Positions 57,215 through 64,000 of a stretch of 64,000 nucleotides of DNA are shown here, piece by piece. Every line of letters starts with the position of its first letter. Positions within the stretch are counted from its first letter, which is position 1. Source of the DNA: Streptomyces sp. TRM68367 (GTDB lineage: Bacteria; Actinomycetota; Actinomycetes; Streptomycetales; Streptomycetaceae); NCBI RefSeq assembly GCF_014495685.1, contig NZ_JACTVI010000028.1:26058-90057 (forward strand), in the 5' to 3' direction. The notes below the pieces were generated by a model. The model saw only the letters and a program-made list of their open reading frames with translations. It had not been told where the DNA came from and did not search any database. A program made the position numbers and the translations under genes.

Positions 57215-58003
57215 GGCCGGGCCGTCAGGCCACCAGCGGACGGTAAGCCGTGTTGGCCGGCATGCCGCTCATCGAGGACAGGCCCGGCCCTCCTCGATGG
57301 CGGCGGCCGACAGATGCACGACCGCCCCGAGCCCGGCGGTACCGGCCGGTCGGGGCGGCGCTCGGTCGCCTGCCCGGCGATCCGCAAGGTGCGGGCCGAG
57401 TGCCTTACGGCGTGGGCCCAGCTGATGGAGGCGCTGGTGGCCGAGCAGCTCGGCGATCTGGCCCAGGAGTTCGGCGATGCGCTCGCGCTGGTTGGCGATC
57501 TCGGCGTGGGCGGCTTTGAGGGCCTCTTCGGTGTTCAGCGCGCGCTCACGCCAGGAAGCCCCGATCATCTGGTGCTGGGCTTCCTCGGCATCGGCCCTAA
57601 GGGTCCTTGCACTATGAGCGCCCTTCTTCTTCTCCGCAGTGGGCGACGGCGAGGCCGATGTGCTCACCGAGGGGGACGGGGACGGCTCGACGGCCAGGGC
57701 GTCCAGGGTGGTGGGTGAGCGCGTCACCCGGGGCCGGGCCTCGTCGGAGCCCCGTCCCTCGCCGAGCGCGGACATCGTGCCGGTCGCGGTGCCGACCGCG
57801 ACCACGACGGACGCCGCGCCGCGAGCATCGCCCTGCGCCGGGCGGCCCGTCGGCGCTCCGCCCTGCGGGCGGCCAGACGCCGGGCACGCATGCCTGACAC
57901 GGTGCTGTTCCCCCCTCCCCCACGGCGGGCGCGTTACCCCGTTCCGGGGAAGCGCCGGGCCCGCCGGTAGTCCCGCCACCCCGAAGGTGCGACTCTGCAC
58001 CGT
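57215..58003. other. Gene-poor region with a coiled-coil gene remnant
   Basis: 789 bases. The minus strand contains the fragment at 57425-57612. A further minus-strand stretch at 57640-57900 encodes a basic start (MRARRLAARRAERRRAARRRA) and, in another frame, VVVAVGTATGTMSALGEG, which looks like a frameshifted small secreted or membrane protein. No intact gene. Confidence 0.4.
57425..57612 (-). pseudogene. Fragment of a coiled-coil protein of the integrase-associated type
   Basis: The minus strand encodes RTLRADAEEAQHQMIGASWRERALNTEEALKAAHAEIANQRERIAELLGQIAELL before losing similarity. The NQRERIAELLGQI heptads resemble coiled-coil proteins found next to tyrosine recombinases in Streptomyces mobile segments (DUF6262-like); this identification is from memory and weak. 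No recombinase gene is near, so it would be a leftover of a lost integrated element. Confidence 0.35.
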
Positions 58004-58732
58004 ATGGCGCAATGCGAACAAATCCTCACCCCCGACGCCCCCGTTCACACCTCCGCCGGCCCTGTTGACACCCCCGTCGACGCCGTCGTCTCCCGGATGC
58101 GCGCCCTCGACGCGGCCCTGCCGGCCCGGGACGGGGTCGCGGTGTTCAACCGCGTCTACCTCGCCGTCACCGAGGCGGTCGACCGGCGCATCGACGCCGG
58201 GCGGTTCCCCGACGCACGGGCCGCGATCACGCTGGACGTATGCTTCGCGGAGCGCTACCTGACCGCCGTCGACGCCACCCGCGAGGAGCGGAGCACACCC
58301 GCCTGCTGGCGGCCGCTGCTGCGCTACCGCCGCCATCCCGGCGTACGGCCGTTGCAGTTCGCGCTGGCGGGCATCAATGCGCACATCGGCCACGACCTGG
58401 CGCTCGCCGTCGTGGACGCCTGTCGTAGCCTCGACTGCGAACCCGCCGATCTGGAGGACGAGTTCGACCGGGTGGGCGATCTCCTCGTCTCGCTGGAGGA
58501 GCGCATCCGCGAAGATCTGATGCCGGGCCCCGACCTCCTCCAGATCGCCGACCCGCTCACCCATCTGCTCGGCTCCTGGAGCCTGGAGCGCGCCCGGGAC
58601 GCCACGTGGTCCACGGCCCGCGCGCTGTGGGCGCTGCGCCGGCTGCCCGACCTCACCGAGGAGTTCACCGAGCGGCTGGACGCTGCGGTGGGGTTCGCGG
58701 GGCGCATGCTGCTCACGCCGCTGCCGGACTGA
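58004..58732 (+). CDS. DUF5995 family protein
   Basis: 242 residues from ATG 58004. All-helical protein with VVSRMRALDAALPARDGVAVFNRVYLAVTEAVDRRIDAGRF, DVCFAERYLTAV, RPLQFALAGINAHIGHDLALAVVDAC and WSLERARDATWSTARALWALR, landmarks of DUF5995. The NAHIxHDL helix with histidines resembles a metal or hydrophobic pocket. Family function unknown. Cytoplasmic, single gene. Confidence 0.85.
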   Translation: MAQCEQILTPDAPVHTSAGPVDTPVDAVVSRMRALDAALPARDGVAVFNRVYLAVTEAVDRRIDAGRFPDARAAITLDVCFAERYLTAVDATREERSTPACWRPLLRYRRHPGVRPLQFALAGINAHIGHDLALAVVDACRSLDCEPADLEDEFDRVGDLLVSLEERIREDLMPGPDLLQIADPLTHLLGSWSLERARDATWSTARALWALRRLPDLTEEFTERLDAAVGFAGRMLLTPLPD

Positions 58733-58853
58733 TCTCGGCCACGCCGTGCCGTAGACCTGCTGCAGCCGGGCACCCGAGTTATGTTGACGATTGAACCGTC
58801 TGAGGTGAACTGGACGGATCGCCTGAGGCGAACCGACGCAAAGGAGCGTACGC

Positions 58854-59786
58854 ATGGCCATCCGGCTGGGACTGAGTCTCCCCCAAGCGCGGCAGTACGA
58901 CATCGGACGCGACGTCCCGGACGTGGCGCGCGCCGCAGAGCAGATCGGCTACGAGAGCCTGTGGGTCTACGAGCGCGCCCTGTTCCCGGAGCCCCAGACC
59001 CAGGGCCTGTACGGCGTCCCCGGCCTGCCCTGGCCCGAGATGTACAGGGGCGTGCCCGAACCGTTGGTCACCCTGACGCTGGCCGTGTCGGCCACCGAGC
59101 GGGCGCGGCTCGGCACGAGCGTCCTGGTGGCCCCGCTGCACAACCCGTTCCAGCTGGCCAAGTCCCTCGCCACGCTGGACGCGGCGAGCGGCGGCCGGGT
59201 CGTCGTGGGCCTGGGCACGGGCTGGTCGGTCGACGAGTACGCGGCGGCCGGGGTCGCCCCCTTCGAGGAGCGCGGCCGTGTCCTGGACGAGATCCTCGAC
59301 GTGTCCCGGGCGGTGTGGGGCCCGGACCCGGTGGCGTACGAGGGCCGCATCACCAAGATCCCGTCGGCCGTGATCGGGCCCAAGCCCGCCCGGCCGATCC
59401 CCGTCATGCTGCCCGCCAACAGCAAGAAGGCGATGACCCGGCTCGTCGACCGCGCCGACGGCTGGATGCCGATCGCCATGGGCGCCGGCCAGCTCGCCAC
59501 GCAGTGGCGGCAGGTGCAGGACCTCGCCGCCGAGCGCGGCCGTACCTCTCCGGTCGATTCGGTGGTGCGGGCGAACGTGCAGTACTCCGCGAAGGCATAC
59601 GACGGCGCGGACCGTGCCGCGTTCCAGGGGAACGTCGAGCAGATCGTGTCGGACCTCAAGGAACACGCCGACGAAACGGGCCTCCCGGAGTTCTTCCTTG
59701 AGCTCCAGGGCACGGTGCGGGACGCCCAGGAGCTGAAGGACGTGGCCGCCGAGCTGTACGAGGCGGCACGGGCCGCCGGGATCTGA
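58854..59786 (+). CDS. LLM-class F420-dependent oxidoreductase
   Basis: 310 residues from ATG 58854 after AAAGGAG. The opening MAIRLGLSLPQARQYDIGRDVPDVARAAEQIGYESLWVYERAL is a luciferase-like TIM barrel strand-helix pair. ARLGTSVLVAPLHNPFQLAKSLATLDAASGGRVVVGLGTGWSVDEYAAAGV, the core of F420-dependent LLM enzymes, is near residues 82-133. RADGWMPIAMGAGQL follows. It probably reduces or oxidises a small substrate with coenzyme F420, which actinobacteria make. Substrate unknown. Confidence 0.88.
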   Translation: MAIRLGLSLPQARQYDIGRDVPDVARAAEQIGYESLWVYERALFPEPQTQGLYGVPGLPWPEMYRGVPEPLVTLTLAVSATERARLGTSVLVAPLHNPFQLAKSLATLDAASGGRVVVGLGTGWSVDEYAAAGVAPFEERGRVLDEILDVSRAVWGPDPVAYEGRITKIPSAVIGPKPARPIPVMLPANSKKAMTRLVDRADGWMPIAMGAGQLATQWRQVQDLAAERGRTSPVDSVVRANVQYSAKAYDGADRAAFQGNVEQIVSDLKEHADETGLPEFFLELQGTVRDAQELKDVAAELYEAARAAGI

Positions 59787-59805
59787 GCCCCGGCCGGGGG
59801 CAGTC

Positions 59806-59965
59806 CTCCGGCAGCTCGACGGGCGCGATCGCGTCGTACACGTCACCGGGGCCGGGGTTGGCCGGGTCGGTCGCCCCGCCGAGGTGGTGCATGACGCCCC
59901 AGACCGCGTTCAGCGCGGTCTGGACGGCGCCCTCGGCCCAGCCCGCCGTCCAGGGGTCCCGCCGG
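59806..59965 (-). pseudogene. C-terminal remnant, possibly of a flavin monoamine oxidase
   Basis: The minus strand encodes WTAGWAEGAVQTALNAVWGVMHHLGG followed by NPGPGDVYDAIAPVELPEDCP. The WAEGAVQSA-type helix is where FAD-dependent amine oxidases end. The rest of the gene is missing; the break coincides with the IS1380-like relic. The original stop is lost. Identification tentative. Confidence 0.4.
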
Positions 59966-60041
59966 TAATGCTGATGGATTGAACGCTAAGGAATGATCAT
60001 GGTCTGATCCGTGAAACAGGGGGGTGCCCCTGAGCGGGTCG

Positions 60042-60350
60042 GTGAAAGCGAACAAGGCGATGGGCCTGCACAACCTGCCCGCCAAGTCCTGGCAGATCAA
60101 CGAGGCATGGATGCTGAGCGCGAATCTCGCCGCCGATCTGGACGCCTGGCTCCGCCTGCTCACCCCGCACGATCACCCCGGCCTGGCCGACGTCGAGCCG
60201 GACACCATGCGGTTCCGGCTCTACCACCTCCCGGCCCGCCTCGCGAAGCACGCCCGCCGCCGATGGCTACGGATCGAGCACACCTGGCCCTGGGCGAACG
60301 CGTTCACCACCGCCTGGCGGCGACTGACCGACCTCCCCGCCGCCACCTGA
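60042..60350 (+). pseudogene. IS1380-family transposase, C-terminal fragment
   Basis: ANKAMGLHNLPAKSWQINEAWMLSANLAADLDAWLRLLTP, then ADVEPDTMRFRLYHLPARLAKHARRRWLRIEHTWPWANAFTTAWRRL, is the conserved C-terminal section of IS1380 transposases (KN..G..LPS..F..N.AW, RYRLLH.PARL...R, WPWA). The DDE catalytic part is absent. Confidence 0.75.
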
Positions 60351-60535
60351 CCCACCAGCACCCGCCCCAACGAGAACCGGGGAGGAGAGGACCGCACCAC
60401 CCCGGGAGACGTTAAACCCCGGCGCACCCCGCAGCGTCACGCGACGGCCCGCCCTCGAACAGCAGAGGACATTACGGGCGAACCGCCGAGACGAAAAACG
60501 ACAAGCCCCAGCTGACGGATCGAGGTTCAGGCGGG
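60042..60535 (+). mobile_element. Right-hand remnant of an IS1380-family element
   Basis: Contains the transposase C-terminus (next entry) and about 180 bases of non-coding DNA that end near GATCGAGGTTCAGG (60522-60535), which may be the inverted terminal repeat. The left end is missing, so no target duplication can be recognised. Confidence 0.55.
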
Positions 60536-61000
60536 CTCGAAGAACGGCTCGGGCACGGAATCGGCCGGAATAGGGGATCGGTGAGGATCCGGTACAGGAA
60601 CTCCGTGGCGGTCATCTCGTAACGGTGCCAGTACTCGGAGTCCTTCATCTTGGCGAGGACCGCCATGCGTCCACCGGCGCCGTCTGTGACCTGCCAGAAG
60701 AACATGTCGGCCGCACGCGTAGTTCCCCAGGGGAACAGCCCTCCTGTGGTCCCGGGCACATGGATCGGGTAGGGAGCCCACGGGCCGCCTGAAGGGTCGT
60801 CGTCCGCCAGCAGAGCGCGCCACATACTCAGCAGATCCGTCACGTGGGTCTCGTCGGAGCAGAGCACCGACACCACCTGCGAGAACTCGCCGGCACCGAA
60901 CGCCTGGTACAACTGCTTGTAGTCACTGGGCAGTTCGGTCCCCAGCTCACGCTTCGATCGCCGCCCAGGGCTGCGCGGCACCCCGCGCGTCACGACCTGT
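60527..61000 (-). pseudogene. SMI1/KNR4 (SUKH)-family fragment, frameshifted
   Basis: The minus strand encodes ELGTELPSDYKQLYQAFGAGEFSQVVSVL, YPIHVPGTTGGLFPWGTTRAADMFFWQVTDGAGGRMAVLAKMKDSEYWHRYEMTATEFLYRILTDPLF, characteristic of SMI1/KNR4 proteins, many of which are immunity proteins to secreted toxins. The natural C-terminus ADSVPEPFFEPA (stop at 60527) is in another frame, so a base has been lost near 60575. The N-terminus before ELGTELP looks unrelated. No toxin gene is adjacent. Confidence 0.6.
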
Positions 61001-61223
61001 GGCACGGAGAAGAAGGCCCACCCACATGACAAAACCTCCGTAGCGCGCGCTCCCGCCACGGCCCCAATCGACCCCAGACGTTCCAAGTCACGACCCGCAT
61101 GCATGGGACGTTACCGTCCGGGTCAGCGGGCACGGCGGCTACCGATGCGGGACCATCACGCGTGACTCACAGGTGCGGCCTGCCAGTCCTGGTCCACGAG
61201 TACCGGCACCGTCGTCAACTCTG

Positions 61224-61859
61224 TCAGGACTGAAGACCGCGTCTCATATCGACCCAGCGGGTGAAGAGTTCAACGAACGGATCGTTTTCGCCCATCCTGG
61301 AGAGCAGACCCTGAACCCTCTCTGGAGGGTAGTCGTCAACCATGAGCAGCAACTCCGACTGGAGCGCCCCGCGACGACGCATCGACGGCGTTTCCGGCGA
61401 CTGGATCGCCGCGAGAAGGTTCTCTCGGACGAGCAGTTGGCGGATCCTTGGAACCTCGGCCACCAGCGCTTCGCCAAGTACCTTCCCCACCTCGGCGCGG
61501 TTCCTGTCGCCAAAGGCCCATCTCGTACGGAAGACACCCGACGAAGCAGGGTCATGAGCCGCCGAATCCGGCGGCATCAAAGAGTAGGACGCCAGGGCCC
61601 CCGATTCCTTGACCTCGGGAACTCCGGCAACCATGTACTGCCGGTTCAAGAACTGCCAATGAGGCTCCGGAACGAACGAACACTGGGTATGAAAAACCAC
61701 TGCATGAGGATCAATGCGCATGGGCGTGAAGTGGATGAAGGCAACATCTCCAGAGTCGCCGTCGAGTCTGTATACCTGTCCCTTCTTTCTGAAGCCAAGG
61801 GGCTTCAGCCTGGGCGTTACAAATTCTTTCAAGAAGTCGGACAGTTCCTTCATGGCCAT
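61224..61859 (-). CDS. DUF4304-like protein
   Basis: 211 residues from ATG 61859 (ATG 61853 or GTG 61862 also possible). MAMKELSDFLKEFVTPRLKPLGFRKKGQVYRLDGDSGDVAFIHFTPMRI has the LKPLGFKKKG(N/Q)xYxR opening of DUF4304. Its DNA is visibly lower in GC than its neighbours (for example 61700-61860), suggesting horizontal transfer. DUF4304 proteins are often found with polymorphic toxin immunity genes, which fits the neighbouring SUKH fragment. Function unknown. Confidence 0.7.
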   Translation of the reverse strand: MAMKELSDFLKEFVTPRLKPLGFRKKGQVYRLDGDSGDVAFIHFTPMRIDPHAVVFHTQCSFVPEPHWQFLNRQYMVAGVPEVKESGALASYSLMPPDSAAHDPASSGVFRTRWAFGDRNRAEVGKVLGEALVAEVPRIRQLLVRENLLAAIQSPETPSMRRRGALQSELLLMVDDYPPERVQGLLSRMGENDPFVELFTRWVDMRRGLQS

Positions 61860-61862
61860 CAC

Positions 61863-62359
61863 CAGCTATTTCGATTATGCGGGACATCAAGCGGCCAGCC
61901 CATACCCGGTGAGAGCGGCCGCCTGCGCCTTGGGCTGCCTGCGGGCCCATCACGGTCGCACCCGCGACCACTGCCATGCCAGCCCGACGGTCGAGCCGGG
62001 CCGGCCGGAGCTCTGGAGTAGGGCGGTGCGCATGCGTGTTCCTCACCGGTACGCGGGGGTTTTCGGGGGTCGCATCGACGGTACGGTCGGCCGGTTCGGC
62101 CGGACAAGACGGAGCCGTTGCGCGCCGGGGAGCCGAGCGTTGCGTTCGGCGCGGGCTGGGCGGCGATTCGTTGCACGCCCCTTTTCCGCTCGTACTCCGA
62201 CTCCGCCCTGAGGCGCAGGGCGGGGCCGGGTTCCCCCGCCGGGCGGCGGAGGCGCGGTGACGTCCTCAGCGCGATGTGGCGCGGGACGGGCGCCCGGACA
62301 GTGGTGACCGCCCGCTTCGCCAAGTCGGACTGTCCGCCTGGCCAGCCGAAAGGACCGTC
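61863..62359. other. Gene-poor accessory region
   Basis: About 500 bases with no gene I can support. Open frames cross it on both strands without recognisable protein content. Confidence 0.35.
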
Positions 62360-62585
62360 ATGAACCGTCGTACGAAGACCGCTGTGGCGGGAGGCCGCCG
62401 CGCTCACCGGCACGGCCAGGCTGTACCGCTCGGCCGGGGACGACATCACGTTCTCCTTCGACGCGCACCTGGCGGCGAAGGACAATGACGAACCGCTGAA
62501 GGCGACCGGTACCTTCGAGTGGGGCCACGACGCCGACGGCGAGACCTCGGCCACCGGGACCGGCTCGGGTCGGCACCCTTCGAGA
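62360..62585 (+). pseudogene. N-terminal remnant of a secreted protein gene
   Basis: ATG 62360, after AAAGGACCGTC, opens MNRRTKTAVAG, then a frame change leads to EAAALTGTARLYRSAGDDITFSFDAHLAAKDNDEPLKATGTFEWGHDADGETSATG. The GDDITFSFDAH pattern is like small secreted streptomycete proteins. The sequence breaks near 62585-62636, where it meets the MFS pseudogene. Confidence 0.4.
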
Positions 62586-62636
62586 AGGCCAAGCAGGGCA
62601 CCGGCCACTTCGGGGTCGTGCCCGGGCAGCCGAAGC

Positions 62637-63808
62637 TCTGGCCGCCAGCAACAGCGCCGTCACCAGATACGGCACCGCGAACAGCGCGAACGCGGTGCCG
62701 TGCGTGGTCGTCGAGCCGGCCGCCGCGTACAGCCCGTACACGGTGAGGGTGGTCAGCTCGGTGCCCACTCCGGCGATCGAGGTCAGCGTGGCCCGGCCCG
62801 TGCCCTCTATGCGCTTCTGCAGCCAGGCGTCGGCCAGGACGCTCGCCAGCTGGAAGCCGCCGAAGGCGAGGCCCACCAGCGCGATGGCGGCCGGTGTCCG
62901 GGCCGCCGCGCCCACGGCGAGGGCCAGCGCCGAGGCCGCGAGCAGGCCGGCGAGCCCGGTCGGGCCGAGGCGTTCGGCGGCCCCGGCCAGCAGGCCGCCG
63001 GCCGTGGCACCGGCCCAGATCAGCAGCAGCAACCACGGAACGGTGCCGTCGGCGACGCCGGTGTCGCGGACCAGCAGCGGGGTGTACTCGTCGAGCGCGC
63101 CCCACACGGCGGTGACGGCCGGGACGAGCAGCAGCGCGCCGCGTACCGGTTACCGCGGGCCTCGGCGAGGCCGGCCCGCAGCGTCACGGCCCAGCCGTCG
63201 CCCCCGGTGTCCGCGCGCCGGTCGCCGTGCTCGGGGAATCCGGCGGCGACCGCCGATGCCAGCAGGCAGGCCAGCACGCTGGCCAGTCCCACCAGTTGGT
63301 AACCGCCGGCCGCGAGCACCGGCCCGGCCAGCGCCATCGCTGCCACGACTCCGAGCAGCCCGGCGGACTGGGCCCGGCCCATCACGCGCGCGTACCGGCC
63401 GGCCGCGCCGTGGTGGTCGAGTTCCTCGTACACCAGCGCCTCCAGCGCGCCGGAGCCGAGGGCTCCCCGTACGCCCCAGAGCACGAAGCCGGCGGCGAAC
63501 GCCCAGTACGAGGGAACCAGCACCCACAGCGCGAAGCCGGCGGCGCCGAGGAGCGGCCCGAGCCACAGCAGCGTCCGCCGGGAGACGGCGTCGGCCCAGG
63601 CACCGGAGGGGATCTCGACGAGCAGGCCCGTCAGCGACCACAGGACGAACAGGGAGGAGATCTGCCAGAGCGACAGACCGGTGTCGGCGAACAGCAGCGC
63701 GTACACCGGGTACAGCAGGACGAACTCGTCAAGGAACGCGTAGCCGTACAGCGTGGCCGTCAGGCGCCGCAGACCGGCGGCGGGCACACGCGTGGGTGAG
63801 AGTGTCAT
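62637..63808 (-). pseudogene. MFS transporter, frameshifted and truncated
   Basis: From ATG 63808 the first frame reads normally (YGYAFLDEFVLLYPVYALLFADTGLSLWQISSLFVLWSLTGLLVEIPSGAWADAVSRRTLLWLG) to ARGNR near 63145, where the frame is lost. The correct continuation (VRGALLLVPAVTAVWGALDEYTPLLVRDTGVADG) is in a second frame that runs to PYLVTALLLAA near 62640. There the gene meets foreign sequence. A two-base loss (or equivalent) and a missing C-terminus make it inactive unless the frameshift is a sequencing error. Confidence 0.75.
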
Positions 63809-63903
63809 GGGGCCTTCCCGCAGGGACGAATCGGACACCGGAGGTACGGCGTCCGAGGCGGCCCTCGGGAGGCATGGCTGCGGGATCAATGTCGCCAGGT
63901 CAT

Positions 63904-63921
63904 GGCACCAATGCTAGTGCC
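63904..63921. promoter_or_regulatory. Short inverted repeat upstream of the MFS pseudogene
   Basis: GGCAC and GTGCC flank CAATGCTA, 96 bp before the MFS start. The AT-richer centre could be part of an operator or of the -10 region. Nothing else was recognised in 63809-64000. Confidence 0.3.
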
Positions 63922-64000
63922 CCGGCAGGCAACGTTCGCCCCGTCGCGACGCCCGGCACGCCCTCTCGCCGCACCGGCCGAAAGCCCAAGTACGTCCAGT

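Noticed and set aside
60472..61104. An intact 210-residue SMI1/KNR4 gene
   Set aside because: The natural C-terminus is in another frame and the N-terminal 55 residues do not fit the family, so it is listed as a fragment.

Overview
The window is high-GC DNA (roughly 70% or more by eye) with GTG and TTG starts, dense overlapping genes, an RbpA gene and short intergenic repeats of the Streptomyces type. It is almost certainly a Streptomyces chromosome. From memory, and not checked, the order rbpA, fxsA, polyprenol-phosphate mannose synthase, acyl-CoA dehydrogenase, orphan EccA-like ATPase, CBS/CNNM pair, hisG-hisE-ribH-ribBA-ribM-ribE matches the S. coelicolor SCO1420-SCO1443 neighbourhood. This would be core chromosome, not an island, except for patches at about 1.5-3 kb and beyond 55.7 kb.

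Layout. 0-1.5 kb: start of a nitrate-sensor-type histidine kinase and a divergent membrane protein. 1.5-2.9 kb: an internally deleted IS1634-type element that keeps both terminal inverted repeats and a 5-bp target duplication, just upstream of a sarcosine/N-methyltryptophan oxidase gene. 4.1-11.5 kb: a three-gene operon for a kleisin-like protein, a small winged-helix (KITE-like) protein and a 1586-residue SMC-like ATPase. It is organised like MukBEF/MksBEF/Wadjet but has no JetD nuclease and has altered Walker motifs; it is the best candidate here for a poorly described system. 11.6-16.9 kb: FCD-type GntR regulator divergent from an MFS transporter, DUF1445 protein and 5-oxoprolinase PxpABC operon. 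17-20.2 kb: two GT4 glycosyltransferases and an SGNH hydrolase in a translationally coupled operon. 20.3-24.7 kb: HEAT-repeat and ankyrin proteins, a small membrane protein and an FtsK/SpoIIIE-like protein whose P-loop lacks its lysine. 24.8-29.3 kb: MocR regulator divergent from yczE, a phosphodiesterase and an MFS gene. 29.4-31.7 kb: rbpA behind an exact SigR promoter, fxsA, ppm. 32.3-40.5 kb: amidohydrolase, Lrp regulator, small proteins, acyl-CoA dehydrogenase, TetR, secreted C39-like protease, P-loop kinase. 41-46.3 kb: EccA-like AAA ATPase, two CNNM/CBS proteins, PH-domain protein. 46.3-50.9 kb: riboflavin-histidine gene run behind an FMN riboswitch. 51-55.7 kb: sigma-factor remnant, NmrA-type protein, truncated membrane protein, ROK regulator with an expanded repeat, divergent MFS gene. 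55.7-64 kb: accessory zone with many decayed genes (GH6 cellulase tail, coiled-coil fragment, oxidase tail, IS1380 tail, SMI1/KNR4 fragment, frameshifted MFS) among a few intact genes.

Two further signals stand out. At 37137-37173 and 51055-51091 there are two near-identical paired direct repeats of the kind found in Streptomyces chitinase promoters (core related to the DasR site), with the same 22-bp repeat spacing, but no chitinase follows either one. I recall chitinase genes at the two equivalent places in S. coelicolor (chiD, SCO1429; chiI, SCO1444), so these look like orphaned promoters left after two separate chitinase losses. No tRNA, rRNA, CRISPR array, prophage or biosynthetic cluster was seen.
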